The notes beneath the pieces were generated by a model, which was given only the letters and a program-made list of their open reading frames with translations, made no database searches and was not told where the DNA came from. Positions 17,973 through 26,755 of a DNA stretch of 64,000 bases are shown here, one piece after another. The DNA lies in contig JACJYK010000003.1 in NCBI GenBank assembly GCA_020636135.1, positions 496,001 through 560,000 on the forward strand, written 5' to 3'. Numbering within the stretch: the stretch's first letter is position 1; every line of letters begins with the position of its first letter. The position numbers and the translations under genes are program-made. The stretch comes from Lewinellaceae bacterium (lineage in GTDB: Bacteria; Bacteroidota; Bacteroidia; Chitinophagales; Saprospiraceae).

Positions 17973-20720
17973 ATGCGTTATTATTGGGGCATCACACTAT
18001 TACTCCTGGTTCATTGGACGTATAGCCAAACTTTCTGGACGACCGGTCAGGGCCATCTCAACGGCATCAAATTGCCGGGTTCGAGCCTGGCCTTTGACCA
18101 TCCATTACCCTGGGCAAGTGTGGAGGTGGATGGTGTTCTGCATCAGATCACCGGATCCGCTGTTGACTCCGTTTTGGAAGTTGGCGGCAGCCCGGACCTC
18201 CAGGGTGTCTTGCGCAGCCCGGTCTCGAAAAATGGCTATGGGCAAGTGACCCTGATCATTCGCAACACCGGGAAGGATACACTGACCCTCCGCAACCTGG
18301 TTCTGACCGGTGAAGATTCTACCCGGTATTATATTACCGGGTATGGAGACCATTGGTTGTCGCGGTCCCGGTTATTCCGGCCGGGTCAGAGCTCCGTACC
18401 GGTCATCCTGCCCGATGATGCCTGGGAGATGGGTTATGCCGATGTACCTGTCGGTAAGGATCAGGGTGTAGCATTTCTTTGCCGGCGTAAATCCTGGACT
18501 TCAGCTGCCCGTCGTCGTTTTGAGACCGATCTTTTCCCCGGTGGTAAGGTTACATATCAGGCCTATGCCGTTCCTTATGCCGGAGGATGGCGGGATGGCA
18601 TGCGGCAGGTATTTCAAAAACACTATTTGTTTGATCTGGATTCTGCCTTTGATGATCACCTTTATCAACGGCAGGACCTGGCCTGGATCCGGGATGTCGG
18701 CATGATCCATTTGATGATGAGCTGGGATAAAGAATTTTATGACCCGGATTCCGATCGTTATACCTGTCTGGACTTCCTGAAAAAAGCAAAACCAGCCTAT
18801 GGCGGCATTGACGTGCTGGGTATCTGGCCTACCTGGCCTACCCTGGGGCTGGATCAACGCAACCAATACGACATGTTCAGGACCTTACCCGGCGGCCTTA
18901 CCCGGCTCCGTGAAGTCGTTGATTCCTGTCACATTCTGGGTACCAAAGTCTTCATCGCTTACAACCCGTGGGATGAGAGCACCCGTAAAGAGGATCATTA
19001 TGCCGGGTTGGAAGCGCTGACCCGCGCCCTGGACATCGACGGGGTCATCCTGGATACCCGCGGCAATGCCAGCATAGAGCTGCAAAATGCGGTGGACCGG
19101 GCCAAGCCTGGGGTAGTTCTGTTTAGCGAGGGCATGGCTGTCCCTAAAGATATGCCCGGGATCATCACCGGCCGGGTGCATAATGCCTTGTACTATCCGC
19201 CGGCGCTGAACCTCAATAAATTTATCCGTCCGGACTTTGCTATTTACCGGGTTGCCGAATGGGCTTACGAACCCATCCGCAGGGAATATGCCTTGTCATT
19301 ATTTAATGGTTATGGCATCGAGATCAATGCATTTAGGCCGGGCTATCCCGACTGGATCGAACCCTATTTTCCATTTTTGGATCAGATACTCCGGCACCTG
19401 GATCAGCATCGCAGTACGTTCATGAAAAATTTTACTCCGCTGATTACCACCTACGAAGATCAGGTATTGGTGAATGGCTGGGGTGATGACGACAAAAAGG
19501 TCTATACCCTCCTCTCTTTATTGCCCGAAGGATATCAGGGCCCGCTGATCCAGCTTCAGGAAGGAGATGCAGGTCTGCACTGGGTGGACCTGTGGAATCA
19601 CGAAGAAATGCGGTTTGATACAATAATGGGAAAGCACTACCTCCACGCCGAGATTGACCCGTATCCCAAAAAGTGGGCGGGAACCAATAACGAAAGCCAG
19701 CCCGGCCTCATCGCCGGATTTAAGCCCCACCTTGATGTCCGTTTGCAGGGAGACTCATTACAGCTGGCAAGTGACCGGAAGGGCACCATCCTGCTGTGGG
19801 AAACTATCCCCTCATCGTCACGGCAACCGGTAAGAAAGGAAATCATGGCCGGTAAAATCCAAAGCTGGCATCTGAATGACCTGGTGGGGACTTTTGAAGG
19901 CAAACTGATTGTACAGCTATTGGATGACCAGGGAGAATTGCGGGATGAAAGTATTCTGTCTATACCCCCCAGTATTCCCCGGTTAATGGCATCCAGTCCT
20001 GAGCGTGCCATAACCACCGACAAGAGCATGAAATCCATACCAGCCGGATCGTTTCATTATAAAGTCACCCATGGGTACGACTTCATACCTTACCCTGAAC
20101 CTGCCGATCGCGGTTTGTTGCAGATGCCGGCCTATTTCATGGATGCGCATCCGGTCACCAACGGTCAGTTCAATCAATTCCTGCAGGCCACCCATTACCA
20201 GCCACAGGATACATCACGTTTCCTGGCACACTGGACGGGTGCACAGATACCGCAGGGACAAGAAAACTTCCCGGTGGTGTATGTAAGTCTGGAAGATGCC
20301 CAGGCCTATGCAGCATGGGCTGGCAAACGGTTGCCCACCGAGGCGGAATGGCAATATGCAGCTCAGACCGGAGAGGGCAACGACTGGCCCTGGGGAATGA
20401 CCTACGACAGTACGCACTGCAATCCGGGTAATGGCCAACTGGAAGCGGTAGGCGCACATCCCGACGGTGCCAATCCCTGGGGCATTGAAGACCTGACCGG
20501 GGTAGTCTGGGAGCTCACGGCAGGGGAATACGTCAGCGGTTCCTATCGCTATCTGATCCTGAAAGGCGGCTCGTATTACCGGCCTACTTCCAGCAGCTGG
20601 TATGTGGAAGGGGGCCCTCAGCCACTGCATCGCCAGCAACAGTTGCTACGGGTTTCATCCGGCTTTGAACGAAATGCTACCATTGGATTCCGCTGCATGG
20701 CAGATCAGCTGAAGAAATAA
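17973..20720 (+). CDS. Secreted glycosidase-like barrel fused to FGE/SUMF1-like domain
   Basis: A 915-residue protein with a signal peptide (YYWGITLLLLVHWTYSQ). Residues about 20-210 look beta-rich. Residues about 220-560 look like a TIM-barrel glycosidase module, with GVILDTRGN and VLFSEGMAVP as candidate acidic strand-end motifs. Residues about 685-910 match the formylglycine-generating-enzyme-like fold: IPAGSFHY, FMDAHPVTNGQFNQFLQ, WAGKRLPTEAEWQYAA, LTGVVWELT, LKGGSYYRPTSSSWY and GFRCM. The two-cysteine copper site of true FGE, expected just after GGSYY, is absent, so sulfatase activation is unlikely and the domain is probably a binding or structural module. The family of the barrel is not certain. 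The gene is convergent with the outer-membrane receptor gene. Confidence 0.75.
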   Translation: MRYYWGITLLLLVHWTYSQTFWTTGQGHLNGIKLPGSSLAFDHPLPWASVEVDGVLHQITGSAVDSVLEVGGSPDLQGVLRSPVSKNGYGQVTLIIRNTGKDTLTLRNLVLTGEDSTRYYITGYGDHWLSRSRLFRPGQSSVPVILPDDAWEMGYADVPVGKDQGVAFLCRRKSWTSAARRRFETDLFPGGKVTYQAYAVPYAGGWRDGMRQVFQKHYLFDLDSAFDDHLYQRQDLAWIRDVGMIHLMMSWDKEFYDPDSDRYTCLDFLKKAKPAYGGIDVLGIWPTWPTLGLDQRNQYDMFRTLPGGLTRLREVVDSCHILGTKVFIAYNPWDESTRKEDHYAGLEALTRALDIDGVILDTRGNASIELQNAVDRAKPGVVLFSEGMAVPKDMPGIITGRVHNALYYPPALNLNKFIRPDFAIYRVAEWAYEPIRREYALSLFNGYGIEINAFRPGYPDWIEPYFPFLDQILRHLDQHRSTFMKNFTPLITTYEDQVLVNGWGDDDKKVYTLLSLLPEGYQGPLIQLQEGDAGLHWVDLWNHEEMRFDTIMGKHYLHAEIDPYPKKWAGTNNESQPGLIAGFKPHLDVRLQGDSLQLASDRKGTILLWETIPSSSRQPVRKEIMAGKIQSWHLNDLVGTFEGKLIVQLLDDQGELRDESILSIPPSIPRLMASSPERAITTDKSMKSIPAGSFHYKVTHGYDFIPYPEPADRGLLQMPAYFMDAHPVTNGQFNQFLQATHYQPQDTSRFLAHWTGAQIPQGQENFPVVYVSLEDAQAYAAWAGKRLPTEAEWQYAAQTGEGNDWPWGMTYDSTHCNPGNGQLEAVGAHPDGANPWGIEDLTGVVWELTAGEYVSGSYRYLILKGGSYYRPTSSSWYVEGGPQPLHRQQQLLRVSSGFERNATIGFRCMADQLKK

Positions 20721-20751
20721 AAAAGGGTTTGGACTGCTAAAGTCCAAACCC
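20720..20751 (-). terminator. Rho-independent terminator of the outer-membrane receptor gene
   Basis: GGGTTTGGACT (20725-20735) and AGTCCAAACCC (20741-20751) form a perfect 11-bp stem with a 5-base loop. Read on the minus strand it is followed by TTTTT, 27 bp after the receptor stop codon. On the plus strand it lacks a U-run but may still stall the convergent fusion-gene transcript. Confidence 0.9.
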
Positions 20752-20777
20752 AGAAAAGCTTATGAAAATAAAGTTAC

Positions 20778-23285
20778 TTACTTGCGCTGTTGTCCGCTGT
20801 TGCCTTGCATCTGGGTATTGTCACCACCGGATTTAAGGTCGTCGTTCTTGATGGAGCTTCCCCGCTCACGGGCTTTGAAGTCCAGCTTACCGAAACTATA
20901 GCGGAAGGTCACGCCTACCGAGCGGAACGGCATGCTGAAATTACTCGTTTGGGTAAAGGTGGCGCCACTCAATTCGGTTTTGAAATTCAGGTATTTCTGG
21001 AATGGAGCAACGGCACGGATCCCCAATGAAGCACGTTTATTCAAAAATTCCTTGCTGATACCAATGCTATACATGGAGAAGGATGGGAATGTTCCCTGCA
21101 GGGTGAAGCGTGGCGAATTAAAAAATCCAAAGGCTTCAATCTGCCAGTCCTTTTTCAACTTAAAGGATGTATTCCCGAATATGCGGTATTGCATGCCCTG
21201 GTTGGAGACCGACTCCCCGCCCAGATTGCTGGTGATATTCAGGTAATTCACATCGATGCTGCTGCGTAAAGTCCAGAATTTGGTGATCGGAAATGATCCG
21301 AAAACATTTAATCCGTAATTTTCAGACAGTCCCAGGTTCTGGAAGGAAGTAGATGCTACCCCTTCGTTATCGATGGTCAGGTAGCGCTCGATAACGTCTT
21401 TGGTCCGCCGGTAATAGATCGAAGAGTTCAACACCGATCCTTTCAGGAATGCGGTATAACCCAGGTCATACTGATCGGATAATTCCGGATTCAAATCCGG
21501 GTTACCATAGGAAATGTTCAATGGGTCAGAGATGTCCTGGAATGGGTTGATGTACTCGAGGCTCGGGCGCTGGATGCGCCGCGCATAGCTGACCTTCAGC
21601 GTCGAGAAATTCTTGAATTTGCGGGACAGGATCAGACTGGGGACAAAGTTGTCGTACTGATTGGTAAAGGTCGTTTCCCCTTGCTTCAGGTCACCGGCTA
21701 TCGAGGTGTGCTCATAGCGCATTCCGGCAACCATGCTGTAAGCTGCATTGAAATTAACAGTCAGCGAACCGTAACCGGCATACACATCCTGATCATAGAG
21801 TAAGATGTTGGACCGCTGGGGATCGGTTAAGTATTCCGAGAGGTTGTAATCAAAATTGGAATAGCGCGAATCGGAATTGATCCTGCGGAAAACGGCTTTT
21901 GCACCGGTTTCCAGTTTGAACTTATCATTGAATGGATGGGTGTAATCGGATTGCAGGGTGTACTCACGGTTTACACCATCATTAAAGGTCTTTTGCTTCA
22001 GATCGGTACCGCCGTTTTCGTAGACGGTTGCTAATTCAGTGTTGTTCTTGGAGTTTTCACCGCTTAACTGAAATGCCAGGGTCAATTCCTGTCCCGGATT
22101 TTTGAATGTTTTCTTGAAGTCGGTATTCCAGTCAAATCCGTCACGTCCATTATTCCCATCAGTGGTCCGGCGATAGTTTTGAATCAGGTTTAGCGAAGGA
22201 TCGTTGAATACGGCATCCTGGTAGCCATCCCGATTGAATGAAAATCCGCGCAGGTTGAAAGAGGTATTGATGCTGTTGTACGCATTGAAATCATAAAATG
22301 CGCCGGCAGTACCCCGGAATCCGATACGCTGCGTGGTGCTATTACCCACCTGGGAGAGCGTACGTACGGCATTTTCCAGGTAGTCTTCCCGGTAGAAGGA
22401 GGAAGGACCGTCCTGCGGCCAGGAAAAGAAGGTACCCCCACCACCATTAAGACCAAAACGTCCGCGGGCAAAATTGAAATTCAGGCCACCATTGTTCTGA
22501 ATATTTCCCAGTGACCCATTCACTGAGCCGCTGAAACCGTCGATGGTTTTTTTCTTGGTAATGATGTTGATGATGCCACCGGTACCTTCGGCGTCGTATT
22601 TGGCGCCGGGAGTTGTGATGACTTCTACATTTTTGATCTGATCGGAAGGGATCATGCGCAAAGCATCACCGACGTTGGAGGAAAACATGCCGGATGGCTT
22701 GCCATTGATCAGGATTTGCAGGTTGCTTGAACCGCGGAGCGACACGTTACCATCCATGTCTACTGAAAGCAGAGGCACTTTGCGCAGCACATCGGTGGCA
22801 TCCCCGCCGGCAGTGGACGGATCCTTATCCGCATTGTAGACGATGCGGTCCACTTTATTCTCTACGACAGCAGCCTGTCCGACCACTTCCACTTCATCAA
22901 GCATCAGCTGGTCCGATGACATCAATACAGTTCCCAGATCCACGTCCGGTTTGTCCGGTGTCAGTTCGATGTTGTAAATGGTTTTGGTCGTATAGCCGAT
23001 GAAAGAAAGCTGAACGTCGTATTTGCCCAGGGGTAATTCGATGACTTTAAATACGCCGCCATCTTCACTCACCGTACCATTCACCACTTTGTCTGATCCG
23101 GCCTTTAGCACGGAGACGGTGGCAAATTCAACCATGGTTTGTGCCGTAGAATCCTGCAGTACTCCGGATATCTTACCGGTGATCGACGGGCCCTGTGTGC
23201 GCCCACTGATCGGCACCTGAGCCGATAGATATCCCGTGCTCAGGATCAGGGCGAAAAACAGAATAATGGTAAATGATTTTTTCAT
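20778..23285 (-). CDS. TonB-dependent-receptor-like outer-membrane beta-barrel protein
   Basis: A 835-residue protein. The start at 23285 gives a signal peptide (FTIILFFALILSTGYLSAQ). Next come a carboxypeptidase-regulatory-like Ig-fold domain (about 35-115; VNGTVSEDGGVFKVIELPLGKYDVQLSFIGY), a plug domain (about 130-240; GDATDVLRKVPLLSVDMDGNVSLRGSSNLQILINGKPSG, GAKYDAEGTGGIINIITKK), and a long beta-barrel of the outer-membrane family 3 type. Such receptors import or sense large ligands (metal chelates, oligosaccharides, peptides). No SusD partner is beside it, so the substrate cannot be inferred. The C-terminal tail after the last strand is polar and Gln/Lys rich. The terminator is at 20720-20751 and a -7 box at 23317. 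Confidence 0.9.
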   Translation of the reverse strand: MKKSFTIILFFALILSTGYLSAQVPISGRTQGPSITGKISGVLQDSTAQTMVEFATVSVLKAGSDKVVNGTVSEDGGVFKVIELPLGKYDVQLSFIGYTTKTIYNIELTPDKPDVDLGTVLMSSDQLMLDEVEVVGQAAVVENKVDRIVYNADKDPSTAGGDATDVLRKVPLLSVDMDGNVSLRGSSNLQILINGKPSGMFSSNVGDALRMIPSDQIKNVEVITTPGAKYDAEGTGGIINIITKKKTIDGFSGSVNGSLGNIQNNGGLNFNFARGRFGLNGGGGTFFSWPQDGPSSFYREDYLENAVRTLSQVGNSTTQRIGFRGTAGAFYDFNAYNSINTSFNLRGFSFNRDGYQDAVFNDPSLNLIQNYRRTTDGNNGRDGFDWNTDFKKTFKNPGQELTLAFQLSGENSKNNTELATVYENGGTDLKQKTFNDGVNREYTLQSDYTHPFNDKFKLETGAKAVFRRINSDSRYSNFDYNLSEYLTDPQRSNILLYDQDVYAGYGSLTVNFNAAYSMVAGMRYEHTSIAGDLKQGETTFTNQYDNFVPSLILSRKFKNFSTLKVSYARRIQRPSLEYINPFQDISDPLNISYGNPDLNPELSDQYDLGYTAFLKGSVLNSSIYYRRTKDVIERYLTIDNEGVASTSFQNLGLSENYGLNVFGSFPITKFWTLRSSIDVNYLNITSNLGGESVSNQGMQYRIFGNTSFKLKKDWQIEAFGFFNSPRFTLQGTFPSFSMYSIGISKEFLNKRASLGIRAVAPFQKYLNFKTELSGATFTQTSNFSMPFRSVGVTFRYSFGKLDFKARERGSSIKNDDLKSGGDNTQMQGNSGQQRK

Positions 23286-23316
23286 TGCAGTCAGTGATTT
23301 GTTTGATTTTCGGATG

Positions 23317-23324
23317 CAAACGTA
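23317..23324 (-). promoter_or_regulatory. Candidate -7 promoter box of the outer-membrane receptor gene
   Basis: Minus-strand TACGTTTG matches TAnnTTTG exactly, 31 bp before the start codon at 23285. No clear -33 TTG at the expected spacing. Confidence 0.4.
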
Positions 23325-23435
23325 TGCCATTATCAATGGATGTCGCCAGTTTTCGTGGGCGCTGACCCGTTAATAATTCCTTAAAAAAGATCAACTCAGT
23401 GAATGTGTCGACGAAATATCATTTTCAGGAATAGC

Positions 23436-23469
23436 AAAAAAAATGCGTTCCGGGAGGCGAAACGCATTT
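23436..23469 (-). terminator. Terminator of the DUF2911 gene
   Basis: AAATGCGTT (23441-23449) pairs with AACGCATTT (23461-23469), an 11-base loop between. Read on the minus strand the stem is followed by a T-run, 32 bp after the DUF2911 stop codon. Confidence 0.85.
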
Positions 23470-23500
23470 GATTGAATCTGATTGGTTGGTTGTAGATTCC

Positions 23501-24073
23501 TTATTTAAATTTTACTGGTAGTTCTACCTTGGTGTGATCCCAGGCGAACAACAGCACGACCGAGCCATTTTCCTTATCCATAAAGGTGACGGTGAATGCT
23601 TCCACCTCGTCATCCATTTTGGAAACCGGGGCAGTTACCCGTGCGATGATTTTGGACTCATCCATATGGTATTGACCCCAGATGTAGAGATCGGTGCTAA
23701 CTAAAAAAGTCCAGCTGTCTTCCTCTACCAGGGCAAACAGGCTGTATGTGCCGGCTTTCAGGGTTACATCCCCCAGCATGGCTTCGGTATAAAGCGTCAA
23801 TTCGGTGGCTTCATTGGCACCCAGTCTCCATACTTCCCCATAAGGGACCAGCTCGCCAAAAATGCTGCGGCCTTTCTTTTGCGGGCGGGAATACAGGACT
23901 CTCGCTTTGGGTTGAATATCACGCTCTGCACCCTTCTGAAAGTTCCGGAATGCCGTGTTGGTGGGATAGTAGGCGACATCCAGGGGACTCTTGTCGATTG
24001 CAGGCAAATTCTCCTGCGCCCGGAGTGTTACAGTAAAGAAAACAAGAACAATTAAGGATATGGTATTTCTCAT
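23501..24073 (-). CDS. DUF2911 family secreted protein
   Basis: A 190-residue protein. The start at 24073 gives a signal peptide (NTISLIVLVFFTVTLRAQ). The body matches DUF2911 by its blocks: KARVLYSRPQKKGRSIFGELVPYGEVWRLGANEATEL, LKAGTYSLFALVEEDSWTFLVS and the closing VVLLFAWDHTKVELPVKF. These are small all-beta proteins common in Bacteroidota with no known function; they are probably periplasmic. The gene looks monocistronic, with its own terminator and a -7 box at 24095. Confidence 0.88.
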   Translation of the reverse strand: MRNTISLIVLVFFTVTLRAQENLPAIDKSPLDVAYYPTNTAFRNFQKGAERDIQPKARVLYSRPQKKGRSIFGELVPYGEVWRLGANEATELTLYTEAMLGDVTLKAGTYSLFALVEEDSWTFLVSTDLYIWGQYHMDESKIIARVTAPVSKMDDEVEAFTVTFMDKENGSVVLLFAWDHTKVELPVKFK

Positions 24074-24094
24074 TAAGCAGACTTCTACACCTAT

Positions 24095-24102
24095 CAAAAT
24101 TA
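24095..24102 (-). promoter_or_regulatory. Candidate -7 promoter box of the DUF2911 gene
   Basis: Minus-strand TAATTTTG matches TAnnTTTG exactly, about 21 bp before the start codon at 24073. The -33 element is not clear. Confidence 0.4.
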
Positions 24103-24272
24103 GTGAATTATATCATATGATCTGTTAATATTAACTCAATTTATGGTTGGGGGAGTATATAGGTGCCGATTATTGGCCTGTAAACTCCGTTTACGGAAAC
24201 TCCAAACCCGGAACATGCCATCAATTTGGTCATGTAAATTCCAGATGATCTTGAAGGGAATATCGGTTGAAA

Positions 24273-25439
24273 TTAACCGGTGATAGCCCCAAAGCCAATG
24301 CCAAGGATGGTGCCGATTACGTAACCCAGAATGGCGATCAGAATGGCCGGGGTCACCGCCATCTTCATTCCATAATTGGCAGCCATTGGAGCCGAAACGG
24401 AAGGTCCTCCGATATTGGCAATGGAAGCGATCGCTATCTCCTTGAGCGAAAATTTTAACCAGTATCCCGCAAGCATAATGAACAGGAAGTGAACGACCAG
24501 TATGATTGAAACGAAGCCGATAATGGCCGGGCTGGAATGCAATATGGCCTTGATGTCCGAGGCGGCGCCGATCGCTGCGATGAATACGAACATCATCCAG
24601 ACGCCAATCGGGAAAGCGGTGGGCTCCAGTTTACTGAAATAAGCCGGGAAAACATTGACCAATACCAGGGTCAGGATCGTGATCACCACGATATCCATTT
24701 GGATGGAAGTATGTAACAGCTGTTGAAGAGGGCCGTTCAGGCCAACCCCTATGGCCACGATGGCGGCGGTGATCAATAAGATTTGTGCCAGGTTCTCAAT
24801 TTTGAAACTGGCTATTGGGTCCGATTTATGTTCGATGATCTCCTTTTCTTCTTCACTGTAGTAAGGATAAAACCTGCGGATGATGCTCCAGACCGGGATA
24901 GTAAAAATGAGCAGGAAGTAGACATTGGTATAGACGTTGTCTACCGCTACACAAGCGGCGAACAACGGACTCCGCACGAAGTCCAGCGCTGCCGCTACCG
25001 ACATGAAGTTTACGCTGCCACCGGTATAGGTTCCGATGAATACGCTGGCCACTTTGCTGGTGTCCGGGCCCAGGTTGATCACCAGATAGGCTATAATTGC
25101 ACCTATGATGACACCTACCGTGCCCAGCAGGAAGAGGACGGTGAGCCGGCCGGCTTCCCGCCAGATCTTTTTGATTTGTGCATTAAACAATAACAGGGGA
25201 ATCGAGAAAGGAACGAAATAAGTGAATACAAACTGGTAGGCCGGAACTTCAACCTGCTGGTCGGAGGCACTCGGTATTACATTGAAGGTAACCAACAGTG
25301 CACATCCCAGTATGGTGATAAAAACGCCGGATACTTTGCCATACCATCCCCGGGCCTCACCAACAATGCCGGCTGCTGCTGCCAGAACCAGAATGGTGAA
25401 AATGGTCAAGGACTGGCCCGGTCCGATAAGGGTACTCAA
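24273..25439 (-). CDS. DUF819 family membrane protein (putative transporter)
   Basis: A 388-residue integral membrane protein with about 10-12 hydrophobic segments (for example FTILVLAAAAGIVGEA, VFITILGCALLVTFNVIP, LAQILLITAAIVAIGVGL). It matches the DUF819/YjcL family, including VASVFIGTYTGGSVNFMSVAAAL and the C-terminal IASIANIGGPSVSAPMAANYG. The inverted pair of Gly/Ser-rich loops resembles sodium-coupled carboxylate or amino-acid exporters, but no substrate is proven for the family. The start codon overlaps the stop of the dipeptide epimerase gene by 4 bp (ATGA), so the two are translationally coupled and their substrates may be related. Confidence 0.88.
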   Translation of the reverse strand: MSTLIGPGQSLTIFTILVLAAAAGIVGEARGWYGKVSGVFITILGCALLVTFNVIPSASDQQVEVPAYQFVFTYFVPFSIPLLLFNAQIKKIWREAGRLTVLFLLGTVGVIIGAIIAYLVINLGPDTSKVASVFIGTYTGGSVNFMSVAAALDFVRSPLFAACVAVDNVYTNVYFLLIFTIPVWSIIRRFYPYYSEEEKEIIEHKSDPIASFKIENLAQILLITAAIVAIGVGLNGPLQQLLHTSIQMDIVVITILTLVLVNVFPAYFSKLEPTAFPIGVWMMFVFIAAIGAASDIKAILHSSPAIIGFVSIILVVHFLFIMLAGYWLKFSLKEIAIASIANIGGPSVSAPMAANYGMKMAVTPAILIAILGYVIGTILGIGFGAITG

Positions 25440-26548
25440 GAGATCACCTGTTGTGGTAACCGGGCCAAAAAGGCCGGATCCCAGGTAGCGCCAATACCGG
25501 GTTCGTGATCATCCAGTTCGACAGTGCCCTGGTCCGTGTACCGGATACCACCCTGGACAGGATCCTCAACCAGCATGATCGGGCTATCCATATCGTAATA
25601 ATGAATGATGGGGTAAGCATAAACAAGGTGTGCCAGGGCGGTAATCGCAAACCGGGTTTCCGAAAAACAGCCGACCTGACAAATGATGTTGTTTTCAGTA
25701 GCCAGTTGCAGGATCCGGATTCCGTCCAGGATACCTCCGGACTTGCCCAGTTTTAGATTGAACTGATGACAGGCATTGAAATCGATCAAGCGCTGGGCAT
25801 CTGTGGAGGTAAACAGGGACTCGTCGGCCATGATGGGCACCGGACTATTGGCAGTCAGATAGACTTGTCCGGCCAGGTCCCAGCGGGCGATCGGCTCTTC
25901 ACAATGTCCGATACCCAGGGCACCGGCATGCTGCAATACGGATAAAGCATCCTCACGGGTCCATCCCTGGTTCGCGTCGATGCGAAGATCTATATCAGGT
26001 CCCACTGCTTTACGGATGGCATCCAGTCTGACCTTGTCCTCGGCTGCTGATTTGCCCAATTTGACTTTGATGGTTTCAAATCCGCTTCGGACGAACCGTA
26101 TGGCCTGCTCTGCCATCACTTCCGGACGATCGATGCCGATGGTCATATCCGTAGGTAACGAGCGAACCATATCGCCTCCGAGGTAGCGGTAAAGGGGTTC
26201 ACCGGCATGCCGGGCGTTTAGGTCGTAAAGGGCCAGGTCAAAGGCACTCTTCAGGTTTGTATTTCCAAATACAAAGCGGTCCAGATCGTGCATGCGGGCT
26301 TTGATATTCCGCGAATCTTCACCGATCCATTGTCGTGCCAGCGCCGGCGCCAGCGCAAACTGAGCAGCCTGCACTTCTCCGTTGATGCTTTGAAAGGGCG
26401 TGCATTCGCCAAACCCTTCCGCACCATCTGAATCCTGGATCCGGATGATGATCCCCGGCGCATCCGTGACGGTTTCACGCGAGATCACAAAGGGCTCGGT
26501 CAATGGAATGGAAAATGCATATACGGTAATGCGATCGATGGTCGGCAT
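25436..26548 (-). CDS. Dipeptide epimerase-type enolase-superfamily enzyme
   Basis: A 370-residue enzyme of the muconate-lactonising subgroup. The catalytic layout is visible: TIKVKLG (KxK base on strand two), DANQGW, CEEP and MADES supply the three metal ligands, and NLKLGKSGG carries the second base Lys. L-Ala-D/L-Glu epimerases have this pattern and work in murein-peptide recycling, but related members act on other dipeptides, so the exact specificity is open. The segment MDSPIML near the C-terminus fits the dipeptide epimerase group, where an Asp-x-Asp or similar motif binds the substrate amine. It is the first gene of an operon with the DUF819 transporter. Confidence 0.87.
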   Translation of the reverse strand: MPTIDRITVYAFSIPLTEPFVISRETVTDAPGIIIRIQDSDGAEGFGECTPFQSINGEVQAAQFALAPALARQWIGEDSRNIKARMHDLDRFVFGNTNLKSAFDLALYDLNARHAGEPLYRYLGGDMVRSLPTDMTIGIDRPEVMAEQAIRFVRSGFETIKVKLGKSAAEDKVRLDAIRKAVGPDIDLRIDANQGWTREDALSVLQHAGALGIGHCEEPIARWDLAGQVYLTANSPVPIMADESLFTSTDAQRLIDFNACHQFNLKLGKSGGILDGIRILQLATENNIICQVGCFSETRFAITALAHLVYAYPIIHYYDMDSPIMLVEDPVQGGIRYTDQGTVELDDHEPGIGATWDPAFLARLPQQVIS

Positions 26549-26714
26549 AGCTGCTTGATGTGTTGGGAGGTAAAATACAAATTAGTAGTCAGACCCCAGA
26601 TATCAGGTTTCAGAGCAAAGCGAACAGATGCCGGATAAACAAATCCACAAATAAACAACTCAACAGATTTGCGACATACAAAATACGGACACTAGAAAAC
26701 AGATGTAAGGCCAG

Positions 26715-26753
26715 ACCACACAACCATAAAACCACAAAACCACAAAAACCACG
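26715..26753. repeat. Short AAAACCAC-type repeat
   Basis: Four imperfect copies of the octamer AAAACCAC lie just before the stop of the MarR-GNAT gene. The remainder of 26549-26755 shows no gene; it is AT-rich and contains a CAGATATCAGG-like stretch. Confidence 0.6.
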
Positions 26754-26755
26754 TT

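Noticed and set aside
24180..24215. TCCGTTTACGGA mini-palindrome upstream of the DUF2911 gene
   Set aside because: Short arms, no U-run and no placement that indicates a function.
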